From positions 62,001-126,000 of the forward strand of contig DAOTVB010000157.1 of assembly GCA_034436755.1 (NCBI GenBank): DNA of 64,000 nucleotides, in the 5' to 3' direction. The DNA is from CAKZQX01 sp034436755. GTDB taxonomy: Bacteria > Chloroflexota > Chloroflexia > Chloroflexales > Chloroflexaceae. This document shows, piece after piece, positions 42,756 through 50,682 of the stretch. The first letter of the stretch is position 1. Every line of letters begins with the position of its first letter. The translations under genes were made by a program, and so were the position numbers. The notes under the pieces were generated by a model, which worked only from the letters and a program-made list of their open reading frames with translations, did not search any database and was not told the DNA's origin.

Positions 42756-42784
42756 TTTTCAAATTCCCATATCGCCTTTATAAT
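42756..42784 (+). promoter_or_regulatory. Possible promoter for the pnt operon
   Basis: TATAAT at 42779-42784 with a weak -35 TTTTCA 17 nt upstream, about 240 nt before pntAA. A second TATAAT lies at 42824-42829. Apart from the repeats at 42377-42640, nothing else is seen in 42374-43020. Confidence 0.4.
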
Positions 42785-43020
42785 AGGATGCCGATGCTCC
42801 CCAGCCTGAGTCTGTGCAGGCGCTATAATTTAAAACACTGTTCCAGGCGAACTGGCCCGGCACTCCCCTCAGCCAGGGTGGAGAGTATCATGTTTCGCTT
42901 CGGTGCTGGCGGCGGGCTGATTGCATGCGAAGCAGGGTCGTACGTGCATCAGATGCGATGCGGCAGAAGCGGAATATACGACTCTGGTGCAAGACTTTTT
43001 GAATGTTAAGGTGCAGGTCT

Positions 43021-44187
43021 ATGAAACTAGGTGTCCCCAAGGAGACATTTCCCGGTGAAAAACGTGTTGCCTTGATCCCTGCCGATATCCCGACTCTCAC
43101 AAAACAGGGAGTGGAGGTGCTGATCGAGCCAGGCGCTGGTGAAGCCGCCGGGTTTCTGGACGCTGAATATCGCGAGCGCGGCGCGGAAGTGGCCGGTTCG
43201 CGCCAGGATGTTTTTGCCAATACCGATACGATTGTCCAGGTGCGGGCCGCCGGCGCAAATCCTGACCTGGCCTCCAACGACCTTGAGCTGATGCATCCCG
43301 ATCAGCGGCTGATCGCCTTCCTCGAACCCCTGGGTAACCCGCAGGCAATGACGGCTGTTGCCGAACGCGGTGTTACGGCTTTTTCGATGGAGTTGATGCC
43401 CCGGATCAGCCGGGCGCAAAATATGGATGCGCTCTCCTCGATGGCGACTATCGCCGGCTACAAGGCGGTGCTGCTGGGAGCGACGCATCTGCCCCGGATA
43501 TTCCCCATGCTGATGACGGCGGCAGGCACGATCAAGCCCGCGCGGGTGTTTGTGATCGGTGCCGGGGTCGCGGGGTTGCAGGCGCTCTCCACCGCCAAAC
43601 GGCTGGGTGCGGTGACGGAAGCCTACGACGTACGCCCGGTCGTGAAGGATCAGGTCGAGAGCGTCGGTGCGAAGTTTGTGGAACTGCCGCTGGAGACCGG
43701 CACGTCGGAGGATAAGGGCGGCTATGCGAAGGCGATGGACGAGGAGTTCTACCGCCGCCAGCGCGAGTTGATGGCCGAGGTGGTTGCACGCAGTGATATT
43801 GTGATTACGACGGCGGCGATTCCTGGTAAGCGCTCCCCGTTGCTGATTACTGCGCAGGCGGTTCAGGGCATGAAACCGGCGTCGGTTATTGTGGATCTGG
43901 CGGCCGAGCGGGGCGGGAATTGCGAATTGAGCCGCCCGGACGAGGTGGTGGTCGAGCATGCCATTACGATCCTGGGGCCGACTAACCTGCCGGCGACCGT
44001 GCCGAACCATGCCAGTCAGTTGTACAGCCGCAACATTATCAACTTCCTGCGCCATGCCGTCAAAGATGGCGCGTTTCAGATGAATATGGATGATGAGATT
44101 ACCCACGACACGCTGGTGACAAACAACGGCGAAGTGGTCAATCCGCGCATCCGCGATCTGCTTGGCGTTGAGTCGAGTGCGGCGTAG
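43021..44187 (+). CDS. pntAA: NAD(P) transhydrogenase, alpha subunit 1 (PntAA)
   Basis: A 388-residue soluble NAD(H)-binding domain I of the proton-translocating transhydrogenase, which moves hydride between NADH and NADP+. The N terminus MKLGVPKETFPGEKRVALIP, the RISRAQNMDALSSMATIAGYKAV signature and the Rossmann loop VFVIGAGVAGLQAL are clear, and the C terminus matches the alanine-dehydrogenase-like core. AAGGTG lies about 9 nt before the ATG. It is followed by pntAB (50 nt) and pntB, giving the split three-subunit arrangement. Confidence 0.95.
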   Translation: MKLGVPKETFPGEKRVALIPADIPTLTKQGVEVLIEPGAGEAAGFLDAEYRERGAEVAGSRQDVFANTDTIVQVRAAGANPDLASNDLELMHPDQRLIAFLEPLGNPQAMTAVAERGVTAFSMELMPRISRAQNMDALSSMATIAGYKAVLLGATHLPRIFPMLMTAAGTIKPARVFVIGAGVAGLQALSTAKRLGAVTEAYDVRPVVKDQVESVGAKFVELPLETGTSEDKGGYAKAMDEEFYRRQRELMAEVVARSDIVITTAAIPGKRSPLLITAQAVQGMKPASVIVDLAAERGGNCELSRPDEVVVEHAITILGPTNLPATVPNHASQLYSRNIINFLRHAVKDGAFQMNMDDEITHDTLVTNNGEVVNPRIRDLLGVESSAA

Positions 44188-44237
44188 GGAGGAGCTATGT
44201 CTGGACGTAGGAGATTTGTAATTGAGAGGAGCACGCG

Positions 44238-44522
44238 GTGGAACTGAGTCTGATAACGGCTTTAACCATTTTTGTGCTTGCGATTTTTGTTGGGGTTGAG
44301 ATTATCACCAAGGTGCCACCGACACTCCATACCCCGCTGATGTCGGGGTCCAATGCCATTTCGGGCATTACCATTGTTGGCGCGCTGCTGGCAATGAGCG
44401 CTGACCTGACATTCTGGACGACATTTCTGGGGTTTCTGGCATTGATCTTTGCTACGATTAATGTCGTCGGTGGGTTTATGGTCACCAACCGTATGTTGGG
44501 GATGTTCCGCAGAAAGGAGTAA
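44238..44522 (+). CDS. pntAB: NAD(P) transhydrogenase, alpha subunit 2 (PntAB)
   Basis: A 94-residue membrane subunit with three helices, including VPPTLHTPLMSGSNAISGI, the conserved PxxHTPLMSGxNAISG signature of domain II. The start is GTG with GAGAGGAG 7 nt upstream. It ends 5 nt before pntB, so the two are tightly coupled. Confidence 0.95.
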   Translation: MELSLITALTIFVLAIFVGVEIITKVPPTLHTPLMSGSNAISGITIVGALLAMSADLTFWTTFLGFLALIFATINVVGGFMVTNRMLGMFRRKE

Positions 44523-44527
44523 TCATA

Positions 44528-46324
44528 ATGAATCCGTGGATTAACCTGGCATACCTGGTGGCAGCGGTCCTCTTCATCCTGGGGTTGAAGGGTCTGACCC
44601 ACCCACGCACTGCCGTACGCGGTAACCTGATGGGCGCATCCGGGATGCTGCTGGCAATTATTGTGACGCTGTTCGCGCAGGGGATTCTTAACTTCTGGTT
44701 GATTCTGCTGGGGCTGCTGATCGGCGGTGGTATTGGGGCGCTGATGGCAACCCGGGTCCAGATGACGCAGATGCCCCAGATGGTCGCGCTGCTCAATGGC
44801 TTTGGCGGGATTGCCTCGGCGATTGTGGCCGGCGCTGCGCTGAGCGAAGCGGTCTTCCTTTTGAATGTCGAGCAGGGTAGCCTGGTTGGACCAAGTACTC
44901 AGGTATTTCAGTTTACTGTGGCGACATTTGCCTCCGGGTTGATCGGCGCTGTCACCTTCTGGGGCAGTCTGGTCGCCTATGGCAAGCTCGAAGGCATTAC
45001 GGGCGAGCAGATCCAGCAGCGGCTCGGTTTTCTTACCCGCGGCCGGCAGAGTGGCTCAATGCCGGATCAGGAGCAGAAGACTGAAGAGAAGACGGAGGAG
45101 CAGGCCGGTCCGGAGCCGGAGCAGGCCGCTCCGGAACCCGAGCCGGAGCCGCAGGCGCAGGCCGCTCCGGAGCCCGATCCCGAGCCGGAGCCGCAGGCGC
45201 AGACCCCTCCGGAGCCCGATCCCGAGCCGGAGCCACAGGCACAGACCGCTCCGGAGCCGGAGCCGCAGGCGCAGACCGGCAGTCAGGCTACCGGCACCAA
45301 TGGTGCCCCGGAAAAACCGGAGCCACCCAAAGCGCAGCCGACCACGATGGAACCGGCCCAGGAGCAGAAGTTGATGGGGCAGTGGCAGAAGATTAACCGG
45401 ACACTGACCACCAAACCGGCCGCCAAGGGTGTACTGCTGGGGATCTGTGTCTTGCTCGGCCTGTTCCTGGTCTTTGTCCCGACGGCGGTGCCGGTCTACT
45501 GGCTGCTCTTGATTGTCGCCTCGTTCCTGGGTTGGTATCTGGTGATGCCGATCGGCGGCGCGGATATGCCCGTTGTGATTGCGCTGCTCAACTCCTACTC
45601 GGGATTGGCGGCGGCGGCCACCGGCTTTGTGATCGAGAACAGCATCTTGATTATTACCGGGTCGCTGGTGGGTGCATCGGGCCTGATCCTGACCGCCATT
45701 ATGTGCCGGGCCATGAACCGCTCGTTGACCAATGTGCTCTTTGGCGTCTGGGTGCCGGAGGGTGCAACCGGTGGCGATGATATCTATGAAGGCAAGACCA
45801 AGTCTACCTCGCCGGAAGAGATCGCCATGATGCTGGATGGCGCACGGCGCGTGGTGATTGTGCCGGGCTATGGTATGGCCGTGGCACAGGCCCAGCATGC
45901 GGTGCGTGACCTGACCAACCTGCTGGAGTCGCGTGGTACCGAGGTTGAGTTTGCTATCCATCCCGTCGCGGGTCGTATGCCCGGACATATGAATGTGCTG
46001 CTGGCTGAGGCCGATATCTCCTATGACAAGCTTAAGGAGATGGACGAGGTCAACCCGACCTTCGAGCAGACCGATGTTGCTATCGTCATCGGTGCAAACG
46101 ACGTGACCAATCCGGTGGCGCGCACCGATCCCAATAGCCCCATCGCCGGGATGCCGATTCTGGATGTGTCGAGCGCCAGGAGTGTGATTGTGGTCAAGCG
46201 CAGTCTGAGCCCTGGCTTTGCCGGCATTCCTAACCCACTCTTTGCCGCCGATAATACCCTGATGTACTTCACGGACGCCAAGCGGGGTATGCTTGATCTG
46301 GTTAATGCGGTGAAAGAAGTGTAG
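44528..46324 (+). CDS. pntB: NAD(P) transhydrogenase, beta subunit (PntB) with long inserted linker
   Basis: A 598-residue subunit; the usual length is about 460. N-terminal helices of domain II run to GSLVAYGKLEGITGEQ (about residue 160). Then comes an insertion of about 105 residues (178-282) rich in Pro, Glu, Gln and Ala. After it the helices resume (GVLLGICVLLGLFLVFV), and domain III follows with the NADP(H) site (VPGYGMAVAQAQHAV, GANDVTNPVA, GRMPGHMNVLLAEA). The insert falls in the cytosolic loop where E. coli PntB has a short connector. Only the insertion is unusual; catalytic motifs look intact. A hairpin at 46355-46389 follows. Confidence 0.94.
   Translation: MNPWINLAYLVAAVLFILGLKGLTHPRTAVRGNLMGASGMLLAIIVTLFAQGILNFWLILLGLLIGGGIGALMATRVQMTQMPQMVALLNGFGGIASAIVAGAALSEAVFLLNVEQGSLVGPSTQVFQFTVATFASGLIGAVTFWGSLVAYGKLEGITGEQIQQRLGFLTRGRQSGSMPDQEQKTEEKTEEQAGPEPEQAAPEPEPEPQAQAAPEPDPEPEPQAQTPPEPDPEPEPQAQTAPEPEPQAQTGSQATGTNGAPEKPEPPKAQPTTMEPAQEQKLMGQWQKINRTLTTKPAAKGVLLGICVLLGLFLVFVPTAVPVYWLLLIVASFLGWYLVMPIGGADMPVVIALLNSYSGLAAAATGFVIENSILIITGSLVGASGLILTAIMCRAMNRSLTNVLFGVWVPEGATGGDDIYEGKTKSTSPEEIAMMLDGARRVVIVPGYGMAVAQAQHAVRDLTNLLESRGTEVEFAIHPVAGRMPGHMNVLLAEADISYDKLKEMDEVNPTFEQTDVAIVIGANDVTNPVARTDPNSPIAGMPILDVSSARSVIVVKRSLSPGFAGIPNPLFAADNTLMYFTDAKRGMLDLVNAVKEV
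45121..45283 (+). repeat. 42-bp coding repeat inside pntB
   Basis: Four partial or full copies encode a 14-residue unit like AAPEPDPEPEPQAQ (copy lengths about 12, 14, 14 and 10 residues). The DNA copies are nearly identical, so the linker has expanded or contracted recently by repeat slippage. Confidence 0.85.
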
Positions 46325-46354
46325 GGGTTTCTGGTCTTCGACTATAATCAATCT

Positions 46355-46389
46355 GCGCCCTCACCCTATGTTGCATACGGTGAGGGCGC
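46355..46389 (+). terminator. Terminator-like hairpin after pntB
   Basis: GCGCCCTCACC and GGTGAGGGCGC form a perfect 11-bp stem with a 13-nt loop, 30 nt after the pntB stop, followed by an A/T-rich stretch (AATATCTTTATA). Confidence 0.65.
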
Positions 46390-46398
46390 AATATCTTT

Positions 46399-46522
46399 AT
46401 ACTGATTTGTTGTCATAGCCACAGAGTATACAGAGGACGCAGCGATAATAAACGGGAACGTGCCGCCGCTGCGCCCGTTGCGCCCATTTCGGCTCATTGC
46501 TGTTTTGCCGGCAAATTGGTAT
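46399..46522. mobile_element. MITE-like element, family 2, copy 2 (124 bp)
   Basis: Termini ATACTGATTTG and CAAATTGGTAT. Compared with copy 1 (GATGTG / CACATT) the G-to-T on the left is matched by C-to-A on the right, keeping the inverted repeat. The inside shares ACGGGAACGTGCCGCCG and TTGCCGGCAAATTGG with copy 1. Confidence 0.75.
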
Positions 46523-46548
46523 TAGACGGACAGAACCGAATCGATGTT

Positions 46549-47304
46549 ATGACTTTTGATCCAGAAACAACCGATCCTTTCGTTCAACATAACCAGCAGC
46601 CAGAGATTTCCTGGGGCTGGTTTGATATTGTTGCCGTCCTCGGCCTGATGCTGATTGGCACAGTGCTGATTGCCACCGTGCTGGGACTACTCGTGCGCTT
46701 TACCCCGCTGGAAATGAGTGACAGTCTGCTCTCGCCGGTAGGCTATCTGACGGCTGTCGGCTTTATGGGTATGATGATTCTGGGGGTTTATCTGTTTGCG
46801 GCCCGGCGTTCCGGCTGGGGTGCATTGGGCCTGCGCCCCGCACCGCTGCGGCCGCTGGCGGCCACGCCCTTTCTGGTGATTGTCGGCTTTATGGCAGCAG
46901 CACTGGCAAATCTGGCGATTGTGCGGATCACTGGGGAGCAGTTCGAGAATCCCCAGGTCGAGGCGCTGACCGACGGGCAGGTGCTGGAGCCGGTGCAACT
47001 GATCATGGTGCTGTTCCTGGTCGCGGTGCTGGCACCGATCGGCGAGGAACTGCTGTTCCGGGGCATGCTCTACCCGCTGTTGCGCCGCCAGTGGGGCGCG
47101 GTCGCCGCCATTACCGCCAACGCGGTCATCTTCGCCGGAGCGCACCTGATCTGGCAACTCTTCCCGGCACTGCTGGTGATCGGGCTCCTGCTGGCTTTCC
47201 TGCGCGAGTGGAGTAAGTCGGTCTACCCCTGTATTCTCTACCATTTTTTGCAAAATACGCTGGCGGTGATTGCCATTAATGCGGTGTTGTCGGCGGGGGG
47301 GTGA
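46549..47304 (+). CDS. CPBP intramembrane metalloprotease/Abi-like protein
   Basis: A 251-residue polytopic protein of the CAAX-protease/bacteriocin-processing (CPBP) family. The glutamate motif EELLFRGMLYPLL has E166, E167 and R171, and the second motif FAGAHL contains F195 and H199, with about eight helices. Members either process prenylated or signal peptides or lack known substrates. The start at 46549 is used; an upstream TTG at 46516 lies in repeat sequence. Confidence 0.87.
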   Translation: MTFDPETTDPFVQHNQQPEISWGWFDIVAVLGLMLIGTVLIATVLGLLVRFTPLEMSDSLLSPVGYLTAVGFMGMMILGVYLFAARRSGWGALGLRPAPLRPLAATPFLVIVGFMAAALANLAIVRITGEQFENPQVEALTDGQVLEPVQLIMVLFLVAVLAPIGEELLFRGMLYPLLRRQWGAVAAITANAVIFAGAHLIWQLFPALLVIGLLLAFLREWSKSVYPCILYHFLQNTLAVIAINAVLSAGG

Positions 47305-47384
47305 ACGTCCTGATGTTTTCAACGAACGGCAGTTGTGCCGCGTAGTGCCGCCTGATGAATTTTGACAAGATAGTCCTGATATGC

Positions 47385-47800
47385 CATCCGGGAGTCCCGG
47401 CTTTTGCCGGTGAGATGCCTGCCGGGGCATCCTGTCGGCAACGCCCGCTCCGGCTGAAGCCGGGACTCCTGAGAAGTGATGTCCGGATTAAAATCTCAAA
47501 GCCGTAGGGTGCATTCTATGCACCGTTCTGCTACAGGAAGCGCATCTACCGCCTCACCAGTGGCAGATAGCCGTAGGGTGCATTCTATGCACCGTCCGGG
47601 AGTCCCGGCTTATGACTGTTGAACACATCGTCCGGATATGAATGGCCGGGAGTCCCGGCTTTTGCCGGTGGGATACCTGCCGGGACAGCGGCATCCTGCC
47701 GGGAACGCCCGCTCCGGCTGAAGCCGGGACTCCTGAGAAGTGATGTCCGGATTAAAATCTCAGAGCCGTAGGGTGCATTCTATGCACCGTTCTGCTACAG
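47385..47800. repeat. Two REP-like palindromes and GGTGCATTC hairpins
   Basis: REP-like cores at about 47391-47469 and 47649-47732 with the usual arms. Both flanks contain the GCCGTAGGGTGCATTCTATG motif (about 47502, 47571 and 47766). No gene is seen in 47305-47809. Confidence 0.8.
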
Positions 47801-47809
47801 GAAGCGCAT

Positions 47810-49138
47810 CTATCGCCCCACCAGTGGCAGATAGTTCCGCGTCACCGGCAGCCCCGCCAGTTCGCGGTAGGTCCAGAATGCCGGGCGGCGGTATGCCGGT
47901 GCGCCGGTCGGATCATAGCAGGCTCCACCGGGGCAGGTGGCATCTTCCGTGAAGGGAATGCGCACCACGCCCCACTTCTGCGCCAGCGGTCCACTGGCGG
48001 GCGGGAAATCCTCATATTTGAACCAGAAGATCGTTGCGATATCGTCCCGGTCGGCCAACCCGGTGTAGGTCGCGCGCAGAAAGGCCGCCTGCCCCGTCAC
48101 GGTCTGGCGCAGGTAGGCGGCGTTGTAGCCAATCTCGGTAATCCAGAACGCCGGTTGGCGCGGGTCGAGTGCGTTGACCACCAGCCGCATCAGGTCCAGG
48201 CGACTGCTGATCAGGTCCAGGTCGCTCTGCAGGCTGATGCGGATCTCCTCCGGGTAGGGGTGGTAGCCTATGCCATCGAGCGGGTAATGGCCGTAGGTAT
48301 CGTTATAGCTCTCAAAGCCGTCGGAACTGTAAAGCTGCTGCATATACTCCACATCGGAGATATGCTCTTCCTCCCCCGGTTCACCACTGCCCTTCGGGTG
48401 TAGTCCACCCAGGATAATCTGAATATCCTCGCGCCAGGTCTGATCTTCGGCGGGGTCAAAGCAGTGCTCCTGCCGAAAGATGCGGTAGAACTTGGTATGC
48501 AGGCGCGCGCTCATCGTCGCAGGAATACCATCACCATTCGGCGCGAGGCGGTTCTGCTCGTTCAGGATTTCGTAGGCGGCGATGTCATCACGGTAGCGGT
48601 TGGCGATGGTGCAGGCGCGGTCAAGCCAGGTGCGCATGTAATCGTTCACGCCACCGCCGTAACGTGGATCGGTGTAGGTGCGAGGATAGACCAGCGAGCG
48701 CGGATCGGCGGGATCGAAGGGCGGCCAGTCGCGGGTCACGCCAAAGCCGAGCAGCGCCAGGATCTGGAGGTTGTAGCGCGGCGCAACCGTGCGAATAAAG
48801 TAGTCGTGGCGCGCAATCTGGTCGGCCACGTCGCCATCCTGGATGTGAAACTCAAAGCGCACCCAGCGCACGCCCATTTCGGCCAGTAGCGCGCCCATAC
48901 GGTCCTGCGCCACGCGGTTGGGCTGGTCGGGATAGTTAGGGTAGGTGCCAAAATCATACCAGGGATCACGGATAACCATCCCGCGCAGTTCCGGCGGAAT
49001 TATGGTTGGGGCTGCGTCAGCCTCCTGCGCAGGCACCGTCCCGGCACCGGGAGCTACCAGGGTCAGAAACAGCAGCAGCAGGGCGCACAACGCCCCTGGA
49101 AAGGTTCGGGCTTTCACGGGAAACCTCGTCGTATTCAA
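47810..49138 (-). CDS. Secreted clan GH-A-like glycosidase with YLPL tail
   Basis: A 442-residue hydrolase with a Sec-type signal (ALCALLLLFLTLVAPGAG, then Ala-rich). The barrel has MGVRWVRFEFHI. The acid/base-like E194 is in YEILNEQN, and the nucleophile-like E335 is in FWITEIGYN. A Tyr/Asp-rich stretch VEYMQQLYSSDGFESYNDTYGHYPLDGIGYH follows. Substrate is not clear. The protein ends NYLPLVGR, the same type of tail as the ELWxxDGT protein at 58.9 kb. Confidence 0.78.
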   Translation of the reverse strand: MNTTRFPVKARTFPGALCALLLLFLTLVAPGAGTVPAQEADAAPTIIPPELRGMVIRDPWYDFGTYPNYPDQPNRVAQDRMGALLAEMGVRWVRFEFHIQDGDVADQIARHDYFIRTVAPRYNLQILALLGFGVTRDWPPFDPADPRSLVYPRTYTDPRYGGGVNDYMRTWLDRACTIANRYRDDIAAYEILNEQNRLAPNGDGIPATMSARLHTKFYRIFRQEHCFDPAEDQTWREDIQIILGGLHPKGSGEPGEEEHISDVEYMQQLYSSDGFESYNDTYGHYPLDGIGYHPYPEEIRISLQSDLDLISSRLDLMRLVVNALDPRQPAFWITEIGYNAAYLRQTVTGQAAFLRATYTGLADRDDIATIFWFKYEDFPPASGPLAQKWGVVRIPFTEDATCPGGACYDPTGAPAYRRPAFWTYRELAGLPVTRNYLPLVGR

Positions 49139-49339
49139 AATGCCGGACGGATCTTGCTGATCCGTCCGCTGTCGGCAAAATCGGTTTTAGGGGATTAAAC
49201 GCGCACCTGAGGAATTTCTCGCCTGACAAACAAGTGATAGCGAGCAGCGCTACACCCGGAACTGAACATAACGTGGCTCCCGCGGGAGTTGGGCCGCGGT
49301 TTGTGCTCCCTGGTTCTTTGTTCGCGGTGCTCCCAGAGA

Positions 49340-50008
49340 CTACGATTGCGGCTTGGGGACATTTGCCGAGGCTTCGCCGGTGGATGCCTCCTGGCCGGAT
49401 CTGACCGGCGGGGACCAGCTTCCGCGCAGCAGCGGCCAGGCTTTCCAGAGATACTCCACCCCGGAGAAGACCGTCCAGATGACCGCCAGGGCCATGGCGA
49501 CGGGCCAGAGGCTGAGGAAAAACGCCACCGGACCGGCATCGGTTGCGGCAAAGCGCAGGGGACCGGCACCTTCGAGGGCGGCCGCCAGCAGCCGCCACAT
49601 CAGCGCCCCCACAGTGATTGCCAGCTTCTGCTTGCCCCACTGCCCCGCCGAGATCACTTCCCCGGCTGAGGCGGCAAACGAGCGCAGACCCGAAATGATA
49701 AACTCACGCGTGATAATCAGCAGCGCGATCCAGCCGGGTAGCAGCCCCCCCTGAATCATTGGCAACAGCGCACCCGCGACGAAGATTTTATCGCTAATTG
49801 TATCGAGAAAGACGCCCAGCGGCGAAACGGCCTGCAGCCGGCGGGCGATCCGCCCGTCGAGAAAATCGCTGAGGCCCATCAGCAGCAGGACACCGACGGC
49901 CCCCAGGTAGCCCCACGCCTGGCCCGTCAGGATGAGCCAGAAGAGTAGCGGGGTCAGCAGAATGCGGAAGAGCGCCAGGAAGTTGGGCAGACTGCGCAGG
50001 TTGAACAT
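49340..50008 (-). CDS. pgsA: CDP-diacylglycerol-glycerol-3-phosphate 3-phosphatidyltransferase
   Basis: A 222-residue membrane enzyme of acidic phospholipid synthesis that makes phosphatidylglycerol phosphate. The CDP-alcohol phosphotransferase motif is complete: D48-x2-D51-G-x2-A55-R56-x8-G65-x3-D69-x3-D73 (LSDFLDGRIARRLQAVSPLG then VFLDTISD). The N terminus has NFLALFRILLTPLLFWLI. The C-terminal 20 residues are hydrophilic. The likely promoter is at 50172-50180, separated from the gene by a repeat element. Confidence 0.94.
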   Translation of the reverse strand: MFNLRSLPNFLALFRILLTPLLFWLILTGQAWGYLGAVGVLLLMGLSDFLDGRIARRLQAVSPLGVFLDTISDKIFVAGALLPMIQGGLLPGWIALLIITREFIISGLRSFAASAGEVISAGQWGKQKLAITVGALMWRLLAAALEGAGPLRFAATDAGPVAFFLSLWPVAMALAVIWTVFSGVEYLWKAWPLLRGSWSPPVRSGQEASTGEASANVPKPQS

Positions 50009-50050
50009 AATAAACTTTCTTACAGTTTCGGATCGATTTTGCTACCGTGA

Positions 50051-50160
50051 ACAGAGCTTACGCGGTAGGCGATCAGACCAGGTATGTACAGCGCGTGGAG
50101 GCCGGTTGCGCCTGCCGGAGGTGCTATCTCCTGCCAGAGAAGGCACCGCGTAACGCGTAT
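50051..50160. mobile_element. Diverged MITE-like element, family 1 (110 bp), in the pgsA leader
   Basis: Ends ACAGAGCTTACGCGGT and ACCGCGTAACGCGTAT. The inside keeps CGCCTGCCGGAGG. No target duplication is seen. It lies between a candidate promoter and the pgsA start codon. Confidence 0.65.
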
Positions 50161-50171
50161 ACTGTGAGAGG

Positions 50172-50180
50172 ATTATAGCA
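50172..50180 (-). promoter_or_regulatory. Extended -10 promoter upstream of pgsA
   Basis: TGCTATAAT read on the minus strand, about 165 nt from the pgsA start; the repeat element lies within the leader. Confidence 0.5.
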
Positions 50181-50214
50181 TAGGCTATGCCGGCCCCAAA
50201 CAACACGCTGTCGT

Positions 50215-50500
50215 AGAAAGAACAGACAAACACAGAACAGAGAACAACCGGAGCAGGTGCTGTGGCATACAATTTGAAAAACTGGATATGCCTGCCGGGA
50301 GTCCCGGCTTGAGCCGGTGGGATGCCTGCCGGAGCAGCGGCAGACTGCCGAGGAGCCGTAGGGTGCATTGAATGCACCGGGCTGTCTGTGCTTTGTTCGG
50401 TATCGGCAGCGTGCTGCCGAGAACGCCTGATCCGGCTGAAGCCGGGACTCCAACACCGGCCGCGCGGGAGCCGTAGGGTGCAATCGCTGCACCGTTCATA
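50215..50500. repeat. Heptamer array, REP-like copy and nested hairpin motif
   Basis: A period-7 run (AGAACAG, ACAAACA, CAGAACA, GAGAACA) at about 50219-50250. A REP-like copy spans about 50298-50451 and is interrupted by a GCCGTAGGGTGCATTGAATG hairpin insert, with one more such motif at about 50470-50498. No gene is seen. Confidence 0.7.
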
Positions 50501-50603
50501 CAACTGCACGCAACCCGACCTCTGTGTGGCTGCAAACCGCACCTACCGTCACGTTGCCGTAGCTCCGTTCCAGGGTACACTGTGCTTTGTTCGGTATCGG
50601 CTG

Positions 50604-50612
50604 TGGTATAAT
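50604..50612 (+). promoter_or_regulatory. Extended -10 promoter for the 7TM-GAF-HTH gene
   Basis: TGGTATAAT, about 70 nt upstream of the ATG at 50683. Confidence 0.55.
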
Positions 50613-50682
50613 TCTCAGAATCGGAGAAGATTTTATAGCCGCAACTGCTCCTAAAACGGAGGTAGAAGTATACGAATCCCCT

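Noticed and set aside
45056..46351. Minus-strand frame opposite pntB with Leu/Arg repeats
   Set aside because: It is the reverse of the 42-bp coding repeat and of the pntB reading frame.
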